Shown piece after piece: positions 17,462-25,433 of a DNA stretch of 40,825 nucleotides (within the stretch, counting starts at the first letter, position 1; each line of letters begins with the position of its first letter). The stretch comes from Pseudomonadota bacterium (GTDB lineage: Bacteria; Pseudomonadota; Gammaproteobacteria; Pseudomonadales; Moraxellaceae). The position numbers and the translations under genes were made by a program. The notes beneath the pieces were generated by a model. That model did not search any database. It was not told the DNA's origin and saw nothing but the letters and a program-made list of their open reading frames with translations. The DNA lies in contig JAJXWR010000012.1 in assembly GCA_021781515.1 (NCBI GenBank), positions 1 through 40,825 on the forward strand, in the 5' to 3' direction.

Positions 17462-18676
17462 ATGAGTAACGTATTTGAATTGGCTGCGGATGTAATACCC
17501 GAACATAATAATGCGGTCATCAAGGTGGTTGGGGTCGGTGGTGGTGGTACGAATGCAGTGCAGCATATGGTCAACAGTCAACTGCCAGGGGTTGATTTCA
17601 TCTGTGCCAATACGGACAGTCAGGCCTTGCAAAAAATGACCGCTCCGGTACGTCTGCAACTGGGAAAAACCGTCACTAAGGGGTTAGGGGCAGGAGCCAA
17701 TGCAGAGATTGGCCGACAGGCAGCCATTGAGGATCGGGACACTATCCGTGCGGTGCTTGAAGGCGCTGACATGGTGTTTATTACCGCTGGTATGGGTGGC
17801 GGAACCGGCACCGGCGGTGCGCCGGTGGTCGCCGAAATCGCCCGGGAAATGGGAATATTGACGGTAGGCGTGGTCACCAAACCATTTCGCTTTGAAGGCA
17901 ACAAGCGTATGGAAGCCGCAGAATCCGGGATTAAGGCCTTGGCTGAAAAAGTCGATTCATTGATTATCATTCCTAACAACCGGTTGTTGGAAGTATTGGG
18001 TAAGGTAACTCTGGTAGAAGCCTTTGCCGCTGCCAATAACGTCCTGCTCGGCGCTGTACGTGGTATTGCCGATGTCATTTTGCGGCATGGCTTGATCAAT
18101 GTCGATTTTGCGGATGTGCGTACAGTGATGTCAGAACGGGGCATGGCACTGATGGGAACCGGGACTGCGGTCGGTGAAGACCGTGCACGCATGGCGACGG
18201 AACTGGCAATCTCCAGTCCCTTGCTGGATAACGTCTGCCTGCAGGGGGCTCGGGGGGTGCTGGTTTCCATTGCCGCCAATTCTGATCTGGGCATTGACGA
18301 ATACCATACCGTGGGCAGTATCGTCAGCGATCTGGCGCATGAAGATGCGGTTGTAAAAATTGGTACCATTCTTGATAGTTCTATGGGTGATGAAATTTTG
18401 GTGACCGTAGTGGCCACGGGGTTGAGTGAAACGGCCGCCAAAGGGGCTCAGGCACATATCTCCCAGCCGACACTGGTGCCGCCCATGATGGCAGCTGCCG
18501 TTGCCAGCGGCATGCGACAGGGCGCAGCCGTTCCCGATTATACGCATTTTGATGCACCGGCCATCGGACGGCGTCCGGCCGGCGGTGTGCGCAATGCAAC
18601 AGCGGCACAGCCAAAACGTAACAAAGAAGTAAATTATATGGAAATCCCGGCTTTTCTGCGGCGACAGGCGGATTGA
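17462..18676 (+). CDS. ftsZ: FtsZ, tubulin-like division GTPase
   Basis: A 404-residue GTPase forming the Z ring. GGGGTNA begins at residue 26, the tubulin signature GGGTGTG lies at 112-118, and the synergy-loop block NVDFADVRTVM is present. After a variable linker the protein ends with EIPAFLRRQAD, the conserved peptide bound by FtsA and ZipA. ATG 17462 follows AGGAGAGAG; the frame opens at 17441 but lacks a site there. It is the last dcw gene here; no lpxC follows and the next gene is convergent. Confidence 0.97.
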   Translation: MSNVFELAADVIPEHNNAVIKVVGVGGGGTNAVQHMVNSQLPGVDFICANTDSQALQKMTAPVRLQLGKTVTKGLGAGANAEIGRQAAIEDRDTIRAVLEGADMVFITAGMGGGTGTGGAPVVAEIAREMGILTVGVVTKPFRFEGNKRMEAAESGIKALAEKVDSLIIIPNNRLLEVLGKVTLVEAFAAANNVLLGAVRGIADVILRHGLINVDFADVRTVMSERGMALMGTGTAVGEDRARMATELAISSPLLDNVCLQGARGVLVSIAANSDLGIDEYHTVGSIVSDLAHEDAVVKIGTILDSSMGDEILVTVVATGLSETAAKGAQAHISQPTLVPPMMAAAVASGMRQGAAVPDYTHFDAPAIGRRPAGGVRNATAAQPKRNKEVNYMEIPAFLRRQAD

Positions 18677-18798
18677 TAAATACCCAGTGGTCGTAATGTA
18701 TGCGGTAGGTCGATGGAATTTTTTGGGTTTGGCAAAGGATAGGCACCGTCTCTGGGGCGGCAGTTCAAGGCTGATCACAGAGAATGTAGATACATCTG

Positions 18799-18825
18799 CA
18801 ATCACCACGCAAGGCGTGGTGATTG
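18799..18825. terminator. Perfect 12-bp hairpin between ftsZ and the island
   Basis: CAATCACCACGC (18799-18810) and GCGTGGTGATTG (18814-18825) are exact reverse complements around a three-base loop. The sequence following on the plus side is only GATTT, so it would be a poor rho-independent terminator. Its placement between converging genes suits a bidirectional transcription barrier or a REP-like element. Nothing else is recognised in 18677-18930. Confidence 0.55.
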
Positions 18826-18930
18826 GATTTGGCCGGGTCTCTACTCAGACACGGGGTCAATCAATCTTGCCATGAAAAACATCAGGCTCACATGCCCAGA
18901 ACAATCACCCGACGGATCCATATTTAGAAT

Positions 18931-18976
18931 TTAGAACGGAACCTCAGTTAGAACGGAACCTCAGTTAGAACCTCAG
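18931..18976. repeat. Tandem 17-bp direct repeats at the island's downstream edge
   Basis: TTAGAACGGAACCTCAG occurs at 18931-18947 and again, identically, at 18948-18964. A shortened third copy, TTAGAACCTCAG, lies at 18965-18976 and overlaps the stop codon of the AlbA_2 gene. Such repeats can mark an integration or recombination point. No matching copy was noticed at the other side of the island near 22790-23280. Confidence 0.75.
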
Positions 18977-20136
18977 GATGCCGCCACACGGGGTCGCAGA
19001 ACGATGGCCTTGAACAGATTGCCAGCTCGGTCGTCGATAAGTTCTATAGACGGCCAGGCCCGCAGGGCACGCAGCAGGCCGCTACCCAGTCCGCGATAGG
19101 GTAACAGCTTGGCGGCAAAGGAGGCCAGGATGGGATTGCGCATATTGGAGTTGCCGGACTTGATGTTTTCGATGCTCAGGTTGTTGGGCAGGTGACCTGG
19201 GCTGACAATTTCGATGCGATTAGCATACAGCAGCACGCGAACGGGGGCGCTGATGAAATAGTCGCGGTGGATTAATGCATTGGCAATCAGTTCTTCCCAG
19301 ACGAGGCGGGGGATTTCGGATTGTCCCAGGGAATTGAAACCTTGCGCACCCTGCGGTGCGCGGGTGTTTGCGACGATAAACCCCATCGTCTGCTGGAAAA
19401 CATCGGCCAGTTTGCCGGTGATGTCGCGGCTATCAAGGTAGCGATCATCTTCGATCTGAGTGCCGACAAAGGCAACCGCCTTGACGATGAAGGCAGGGAG
19501 CGCATAGTGAGGTGCCTTTGCGAACAGCAGGCTACCCGCCACATTAAGTTGCCCCTGGTGCATCAGGTTCATGTTAGTCAACAACTGCGGCAGTGGTAGG
19601 CTGTGTTGGGAGAGCGGTTCGTCGAATTGCTGCTTGAAGAAGGCTTCGAAATAGGGTAGGTCTACATCGCCTGCACTTAAGCTGGCTACGGGTGTTGCAT
19701 CGGCGTGCACCACACCTGCCTGCTGAAACAGGCGTTGGATTTCCTCGCGCGAAGTAGCGCGCCGTTTGTCCGAACTGCTTTTCACCCAGATGCTGCCATT
19801 TTTGTCCATGTAGGGTTTGTTGACCCCTTCCGGAATGGAAACTACTATCACGGTGCCGTTTGGATGTGGCACGTTCTCTGTGAGTGGGTTCACAGCGGGT
19901 CGCACGTTCTGGGAGGCACTGTTTGAAAGCAGCTGATTCAAGCGGTCGATGTCTGCGCCGGACAATCCAAGTACTGAACCATTGTTCTGTACGCCGATGA
20001 AAATCTTTCCGCCGGCGGTGTTACTGAAAGCGACAATCTCCGCCGCCAGCGCATCCGCATTGCTAAAGTTCTCCTTAAACTGATGGCGGCTGTCCTCGCC
20101 TCGGCTGAGTAGGTCGATCAGATCTGTGGTTTCCAT
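18973..20136 (-). CDS. AlbA_2/GHKL-type ATP-binding protein, partner of the TrlF-like ATPase
   Basis: A 387-residue protein. The N-terminal AlbA_2 (Schlafen/AAA_4-like) domain is recognisable at residues ~8-135, with HQFKENF, IVAFSNTAGGKIFIGV and the later SSSDKRRATSREEIQRLF. The C-terminal half has a GHKL-like (HATPase_c_4) block: EELIANALIHRDY (281-293) with its conserved Asn286, then RIEIVSPGHLP. These proteins are often annotated as transcriptional regulators or RNA-binding proteins, but the real role is usually unknown. Its ATG lies inside the end of the upstream ATPase gene (19-base overlap), preceded by AAAGAGG, so the two are made together. A role as nucleic-acid sensor or effector of a defence module is an inference. 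Confidence 0.8.
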   Translation of the reverse strand: METTDLIDLLSRGEDSRHQFKENFSNADALAAEIVAFSNTAGGKIFIGVQNNGSVLGLSGADIDRLNQLLSNSASQNVRPAVNPLTENVPHPNGTVIVVSIPEGVNKPYMDKNGSIWVKSSSDKRRATSREEIQRLFQQAGVVHADATPVASLSAGDVDLPYFEAFFKQQFDEPLSQHSLPLPQLLTNMNLMHQGQLNVAGSLLFAKAPHYALPAFIVKAVAFVGTQIEDDRYLDSRDITGKLADVFQQTMGFIVANTRAPQGAQGFNSLGQSEIPRLVWEELIANALIHRDYFISAPVRVLLYANRIEIVSPGHLPNNLSIENIKSGNSNMRNPILASFAAKLLPYRGLGSGLLRALRAWPSIELIDDRAGNLFKAIVLRPRVAAS

Positions 20137-22793
20137 AGATTATAAACCTCTTTGCGACGGTTGAAGGCTTCCTGGCCCCCTTCCATGATGTTGATGATGG
20201 CGTCCTGCACCTGGTGAGCGTCGATGCTGCCGTGCTGTACTGAGACTTTTTCGTCCCGGTATTGGCAAGCGTGCACCTGTTCAGCATCACCCAACACCGG
20301 AAAATTGGCGTTGTGGGTGGCGAAGATAAACTGGGAGTGCGGTTTCATCTCGCGCAGAAGTTTGATTACATCGTCGTAGATGGTCTGGTTGTCCAGATCG
20401 TCTTCCGGTTGGTCGATGATGATCACGTCGTTCTGGCGTTGGCTGAGCACGTACAACAGCAGCGCCGAAGCCCGCTGCCCGAGGGAGTGATGTTTCAACT
20501 CCTTGCCGCGATAACGGATAACGAAACGGTTGGGCACCTGCCAGGTAACGAGCTCAACCAGGTTTTCCATGAAGGTCTTCTCGAAGACCTCGGGGGTGCT
20601 GCAGACCTTGGCCAACGCCCCCGGTAGTGCGCAAAACAGTTCGCCGAAGTCGGCGTAATCCTCCATGACTGCTCGCAGGGTGGTCTCGCGGATGTTGCTG
20701 CCCTTGAAGATCTGTTGCATGAAGTGGATGGCCGTTTCCTTTTCGCCTTTAAAGTCGGCTTCGATCTGCAAGGCGGTGTGGCCGGTGTTCACCCGATCGA
20801 GTTCGGCCTTGATGGTGTTGAATTCGTCCAGCCAGAGTACGTTGAGCTTGTTGATTTCGGCAAACAAGGCGTCGCGGATGCTGATTTGCTGCGAGGCTTG
20901 TCTGGTCAGCGCCTCCAGCATTTGCTCCGCCTTGATTTTACGCTGTTGCTGGGCCAAGAAGTCGTCCGGATGGATGGCAGTCATGCCGGTTTGCTTAAGT
21001 TCCTGAGCCAGTTGCCGCTCGACTTGTGCGAATTCTTCCTGAAGGTTATTGCTTGCAGCTTCAAACTCGTTCTGTTTGTTCTTGAGGCGATCAGCAATGG
21101 TGTGCGCTTCTTGTTCGATCTGCTTGAGTTGCTCGACCTTGGCAATGAGGTGCGAAAACTCGGTAGAGTTCGCCGAAAAGAATTCCGGATTCTGCTTGGA
21201 CACGTAGCTTGTAGTGTTACGTAGCTCGTCCTCGTGTTCAGCGATCAATTGCCCCAAGGCGAGGATGAATTGGTCTGCCCGCTCCTTCATGCGCACAAGC
21301 GCTGCGGCATCCTGCTGGAAGCCGAGACGCTTCTGCAGCTTGTCGGCGACACCGTACTCTTCAAACTTTTTCAGCCGGAAGTGAGCATCGGTCAGTTGGG
21401 TCTCATAGTCGCGTTTGAGTTCGGCGGTATTGCTGAGTTTGAGCCAGCGCTGAGTGGCTTCGCGTACGTGCTGACGTTGAGCTTCGATGTTGTTGCGCAA
21501 CGCACGGAGATTCTCGCCAACCAGCTTTTCCACCAGATCGGTCTCAAAACCTTCGCCGGTACTGGAGAGATCTTTCTGTCCGAAGTAGATTGGACGACGT
21601 AGTACGGTTTCCCGGATCGACACGCCGGGCTGCAACTGGCCGACCAAGTAAACGTTCGGTGCTTCGCGAAAGATGCGGGAGATGGTGAATTCCTGTCCGT
21701 ACACATCGCAGGCTGTCAGCGTCACCTTGCCACCGCTGCCGAGTGTGTGGCGAATCAATTCATCCTTGTAAAGGGTGTCCTGTGCTTTTTCGCCACGAGG
21801 AATGTCGAGGGCGTAGCGCACCGCCTCCAGGATGGACGACTTGCCGCTGCCACGGATGCCGATTAGCGTGTTGAGTTCGGGAGAGAAATGCAGCGTCTGT
21901 CCGCCGAGTATCCCTCCATCGAAGTGGATGCTACGAATGTGCGATGCTTGATGCCTAGGCGGTGCTGTGGATATTCGCACAGTGGGATCCCTTAAGGCAA
22001 ATTTCACCGCTTGGAAGGATAATTCGCCCAATTTGAGGTAGCAAGATTTACCTTGGCCGATATCCTCTATGCACTGAGGCTCGCTGCCTTCGAGTTCGGC
22101 GGGGTGCCAGTCTTGGAAAGACTGCTTGATGTTAGCTTGGCAGGGTTTGTTTTTTTCATGCCGCTTGTTGTAAGTGCTAACTTTTTGGAAGCCAAGCGTG
22201 CGGCGACGGAAGCATTCGTTTTGACCGGGTTCGTAAAGACGTTCACTGCCTGGTTCGTACCAAAGCCCATTAGGCGTTTCGACATCAGCAAAGACGAGGA
22301 AGAATTCCCGGTGGTAGTTTTCCAGCTTCTTGATAGTGTCCAGTAGTGAATGCGATGAGCGACCGTTCTCCTGCTCATACTGTGCAGGGGGCTTTCCTTC
22401 AAAAGCAACATGCAAAAACGGGTTTATATGGTCTTGCCCATCGGCCAACCAATCCTCAGAAAAAACAACCAGGGTGTGGATGCAATGCTCATCATGATTG
22501 GCCGACAACTCGACGCCCGGCAGCAGTGCAATTCCCTTATTTTGGGCTGCCTTGCGTAGCGCCTTGAATTCATTGAAGTCGAAATTGTTGTGATTGGTGA
22601 TGATGCCAAGTCGGATGCCTGCCTTCTCCAACGCATCCACATAGTGGCTGTAGTAGAAGTTGTCATCGCCGGTGTACTTGAATTCGCAGTCTGCTCGGGT
22701 GTGCAGATGAAAATCTGCGCGTACCCACTGTGCTCCTCCTGTGAAGACAGTGGATCGATCCTCTGACTGCTGTGGTGGCAGACTTTCCATCAT
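20118..22793 (-). CDS. TrlF-type protein: PHP-like domain fused to an SMC/Rad50-like ATPase
   Basis: An 891-residue protein. Residues ~24-175 form a PHP-type metallohydrolase domain: H29-L-H31 in DFHLHTR, TNHNN (66-70), PGVE with Glu95, and His106. The usual TDH reads TNH and the expected fourth histidine appears as FAD, so the site is partly altered. The ATPase head has Walker A G312-IRGSGKS, a long coiled-coil middle (~430-690), then signature-like HSLGQRAS (769-776), Walker B VIIIDQPEDD with Asp794, and His827 in FATHN. This resembles the TrlF family and other SMC-like anti-phage ATPases. ATG 22793 follows GAGGATCA; ATG 22790 is equally possible. Together with the downstream gene it forms a two-gene operon in an island. 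Function is unproven. Confidence 0.85.
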   Translation of the reverse strand: MMESLPPQQSEDRSTVFTGGAQWVRADFHLHTRADCEFKYTGDDNFYYSHYVDALEKAGIRLGIITNHNNFDFNEFKALRKAAQNKGIALLPGVELSANHDEHCIHTLVVFSEDWLADGQDHINPFLHVAFEGKPPAQYEQENGRSSHSLLDTIKKLENYHREFFLVFADVETPNGLWYEPGSERLYEPGQNECFRRRTLGFQKVSTYNKRHEKNKPCQANIKQSFQDWHPAELEGSEPQCIEDIGQGKSCYLKLGELSFQAVKFALRDPTVRISTAPPRHQASHIRSIHFDGGILGGQTLHFSPELNTLIGIRGSGKSSILEAVRYALDIPRGEKAQDTLYKDELIRHTLGSGGKVTLTACDVYGQEFTISRIFREAPNVYLVGQLQPGVSIRETVLRRPIYFGQKDLSSTGEGFETDLVEKLVGENLRALRNNIEAQRQHVREATQRWLKLSNTAELKRDYETQLTDAHFRLKKFEEYGVADKLQKRLGFQQDAAALVRMKERADQFILALGQLIAEHEDELRNTTSYVSKQNPEFFSANSTEFSHLIAKVEQLKQIEQEAHTIADRLKNKQNEFEAASNNLQEEFAQVERQLAQELKQTGMTAIHPDDFLAQQQRKIKAEQMLEALTRQASQQISIRDALFAEINKLNVLWLDEFNTIKAELDRVNTGHTALQIEADFKGEKETAIHFMQQIFKGSNIRETTLRAVMEDYADFGELFCALPGALAKVCSTPEVFEKTFMENLVELVTWQVPNRFVIRYRGKELKHHSLGQRASALLLYVLSQRQNDVIIIDQPEDDLDNQTIYDDVIKLLREMKPHSQFIFATHNANFPVLGDAEQVHACQYRDEKVSVQHGSIDAHQVQDAIINIMEGGQEAFNRRKEVYNLWKPQI

Positions 22794-23167
22794 TGATCCT
22801 CTTCAGTTGCTGACGCAGAGGGATCCCGAATCAGGTTGTGCTCAAACTCCGCCAGCGCCGCAAACACAGGGAAGATCAGCTTCCCGACTGTGTTAGTGGT
22901 TGCGATTTTATCGGTGATCCTCTCAAAACTAAAACCAATTCACTTATGCTTAAGACCGACATCGGTGTGTACAAGATCCCGCAGACCATGTCCGAGCCAC
23001 ACCACCTCTACATCACAACGTAGGGCACCGGTTCGCTACGCCTTGCGATAGTGGCCAGGTTTCAGTTGAACAGCCGTTTTGTCGCTCGATAACAGGTGCT
23101 GATCTTCGCATTGCCGCAGGTTCTGGTTATTTGTCGACCAGCGAGCATAGCCGATCCGTTAATTCAT
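22790..23167 (-). pseudogene. Broken serine recombinase (resolvase/invertase) gene
   Basis: Read on the minus strand, the frame gives RIGYARWSTNNQNL, the catalytic start of serine resolvases (normally IGYARVSTxDQNL, with Ser at the WST position). Next comes EVVWLGHGLRDLVH, resembling the LVVWKLDRLGRSLRHL block, then GFSFERITDKIATT and KLIFPVFAALAEFEHNLIR. In-frame stops interrupt it at codon 3, near the middle and before GFSFE, and a segment after the N-terminus appears lost. The family sequence stops at LIR; 11 unrelated residues (starting DPSAS) then lead to a stop that overlaps the start of the TrlF-like gene. The C-terminal DNA-binding domain is missing. It probably marks the recombination event that brought in the island. 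Confidence 0.82.
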
Positions 23168-23278
23168 TGCTGAACGTTAAAAACCAGATGCAAATTTTAA
23201 CAGATTGGTGCGCTTTTGGTAGTGATTGCGCAGGGATGTTGGACATTCAGAAAACGTCCGATTGATGGGGTGAGAAAC

Positions 23279-24025
23279 TCAGAGGGGATCTCCGTCACAG
23301 AGATCACCAAATTCTGCCTGCAACAGACTTAAACAGACCAGAGGCGCAGTTTCTGTGCGTAAAATTCTGGGGCCCAGTCCTATTGCTCGGTAGTCATGCT
23401 GCAATGCCGCCTGTTCTTCCTGGGCACTGAATCCCCCTTCGGGCCCCACCAAGAGTGTAAATCCTGCGGAAGTGGGCGCAGTCAGGGAGCGCAGTCCCAA
23501 GCGGGCAGTAGGGCTCAGCAGTAATTTCTGGGTGGATGTGGCATGTTGTTGCTGCAGAAACGTCGGAAAAGCGACGGGAGCATCTACTGTGGGTATTCGG
23601 GTTCGACCGCACTGTTCGCAGGCACTGATAACGATATGGTGCCAGTGCTGGATTTTACGTTCGAGCCGCTCCTGTTCACGTAGTTTTACCTCGCAACGTT
23701 CGCTGAACAGCAAGCTGATTCGTTGTACACCCAGTTCAGTGGCTTTCTGGAGCGACCAGTCCAGCCGATCGCCTTTACTCAGTACGACGGCCAGATGCAG
23801 GGATAGTGCGGATTCAGTGGCAGCGACAGCGGAATTTTCGATCTGGACACGAGCCGTATGCCGCTGCATGTCTACCAGGCGGGCACTATAGTTCAATCCG
23901 TCTCCATTAAAAAGAGTCAGGAGTTCGCCTAGCCGTGCCCTGAGTACCTGGGCATGTTGCCGTGCAGTGTCTGGTAGTTCCAGGGTCATGGGAACGGATA
24001 AGGGGAGTGGGCAATAGAAACGCAT
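23279..24025 (-). CDS. rsmE: RsmE, 16S rRNA m3U1498 methyltransferase
   Basis: A 248-residue SPOUT-class enzyme. The N-terminal PUA-like part (MRFYCPLPL..., HAQVLRARLGE) is followed by the knot domain with KGDRLDWSLQKATELGVQRI, LLVGPEGGFSAQEE and LGPRILRTETAPL, the SAM-binding trefoil knot. It N3-methylates U1498 of 16S rRNA. The frame opens at 24139, but the family start MRFY at 24025 is chosen, 22 bases after bioA. It is the last gene of the ahcY-metF-bioA-rsmE operon. It consumes SAM and releases SAH, the riboswitch ligand. Confidence 0.94.
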   Translation of the reverse strand: MRFYCPLPLSVPMTLELPDTARQHAQVLRARLGELLTLFNGDGLNYSARLVDMQRHTARVQIENSAVAATESALSLHLAVVLSKGDRLDWSLQKATELGVQRISLLFSERCEVKLREQERLERKIQHWHHIVISACEQCGRTRIPTVDAPVAFPTFLQQQHATSTQKLLLSPTARLGLRSLTAPTSAGFTLLVGPEGGFSAQEEQAALQHDYRAIGLGPRILRTETAPLVCLSLLQAEFGDLCDGDPL

Positions 24026-24047
24026 GCTGGGCTCGGTTTTTTGAAAT

Positions 24048-25433
24048 TCAGGGCAAGGCTGATGGGTAAACGGTCGGGTGATCAGGGAGTCTGGCGGGTT
24101 CGCGAGCAGTTTCTTCCAGTGCTTCTGCCAGCACATCAAACATAAAGGCGATTTCCTGGGACTGGATAATATAAGGGGGCATCAGGTAAACCCTGTTCCC
24201 GATAGGACGGATGAGCAGTCCGCGTCGCAGGGCGGCCTGATGCAGTTGTAAACCGCGACGTTCGCTGGGATGGAAGTCTTGCCCACTGGCATCGCACAGA
24301 TCAAACGCCAGAATCATGCCGGTTTGCCGCAGGTGTTTAAGGTACTGTGAGGGCAGCCGTTGTGCACCTCTGCCTAGTTCCAGGCTGAGATTACGATTGT
24401 TATGCACAATAGCTTCATCGGTAAATATTTTCAGGGAGGCCAAGGCCACGGCAGCCGCCAAGGCATTGCCGGTATAGCTGTGCGAGTGCATGAAGCCCTT
24501 CATGGTGGCATAAGGGCCATAGAAGGTCTGGTAAATGGTTTCAGTCGTCAGGACCACCGACATCGGCAGGTAGCCTGCGGTCAGTGCCTTGGACAGGCAG
24601 AGAAAGTCAGGGCGAATGGCGGCCTGTTCGCAGGCAAAAAAAGTGCCGGTTCGGCCAAAGCCTGTGGCAATTTCATCGGCGATCAGATGCACCTGATAGT
24701 GGTCGCAGGCCTGACGCAATTGCTGCAGATAGACCGGATGATACATCCGCATCCCGGCGGCACCTTGCACCAGTGGTTCAACGATGACGGCAGCGATGTG
24801 TTCATGTTGCTCACTCAGTAATTGCTGCATGTATTGAAACTGCTGCAGGCTGTGATGTTCCCAGGCGGAGGCTGGAAGTGCACTGCAGTCGGGCGAGGCG
24901 ACACGTAAAGGCGCACGCAGTAGCGGTGCATAGGTGTGACTGAACAGGGGAATATCCGTTACACTCAAGGCACCCAGGGTTTCTCCGTGGTAACTGTTTT
25001 CCAGAGCCACAAACTGGTTTTTTTGCGGGTTACCCCGGTTTAACCAGCTGTGCATACTCATTTTCAGGGCAACTTCTATCGCCGCAGAGCCATTGTCGGC
25101 ATAAAAACAACGGTTCAGCCCGGGTGGGGCACGTTCCAGCAGTTGCTCACTCAGTTCAATGATCGGTCGATGGGTAAATCCAGCCAGCATGATATGCGCC
25201 ATTGAATCGGCCTGCGTGGTCAAGGCGGCATTGAGCAGGGGGTGGTTGTGTCCAAAAATATTCACCCACCAGGAACTGATCGCATCCAGATAGCGTTTTC
25301 CCGAGAAATCGAAGAGCCAGACACCCTTGGCTTTTTCAATTGGAATGATCGGAAATTGTTCATGATCCTGCATTTGTGTACAAGGGTGCCAGAGATGTTG
25401 CCAGTCTCTTTGCAACCAGGCGCTATTGTTCAC
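24048..25433 (-). CDS. bioA: BioA, adenosylmethionine-8-amino-7-oxononanoate aminotransferase
   Basis: A 461-residue class III PLP aminotransferase of biotin synthesis. It converts KAPA to DAPA using SAM as amino donor. WHPCTQM near residue 15 and SSWWVNIFGHNHP (53-65) are BioA signatures. Asp253 in IADEIATGFGRTG and Lys282 in LCLSKALTAGYLP are the cofactor residues. It starts with GTG 25433, overlapping the metF stop by four bases (GTGA). Finding a SAM-using transaminase inside an SAH-riboswitch operon is notable; no other biotin genes are in the window. A C-terminal tail of about 20 Pro-rich residues looks dispensable. Confidence 0.95.
   Translation of the reverse strand: MNNSAWLQRDWQHLWHPCTQMQDHEQFPIIPIEKAKGVWLFDFSGKRYLDAISSWWVNIFGHNHPLLNAALTTQADSMAHIMLAGFTHRPIIELSEQLLERAPPGLNRCFYADNGSAAIEVALKMSMHSWLNRGNPQKNQFVALENSYHGETLGALSVTDIPLFSHTYAPLLRAPLRVASPDCSALPASAWEHHSLQQFQYMQQLLSEQHEHIAAVIVEPLVQGAAGMRMYHPVYLQQLRQACDHYQVHLIADEIATGFGRTGTFFACEQAAIRPDFLCLSKALTAGYLPMSVVLTTETIYQTFYGPYATMKGFMHSHSYTGNALAAAVALASLKIFTDEAIVHNNRNLSLELGRGAQRLPSQYLKHLRQTGMILAFDLCDASGQDFHPSERRGLQLHQAALRRGLLIRPIGNRVYLMPPYIIQSQEIAFMFDVLAEALEETAREPARLPDHPTVYPSALP

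Noticed and set aside
17620-18441. 273-codon frame antisense to ftsZ
   Set aside because: Ser/Thr/Ala-rich shadow of ftsZ with no recognisable domain.
20715-21224. 169-codon plus-strand frame inside the TrlF-like gene
   Set aside because: Leu/Val-rich shadow of the coiled-coil region; the minus-strand ATPase motifs on either side show the true frame.
22794-23278. A complete gene upstream of the TrlF-like protein
   Set aside because: Only an interrupted serine recombinase frame is found; several in-frame stops rule out a working product.
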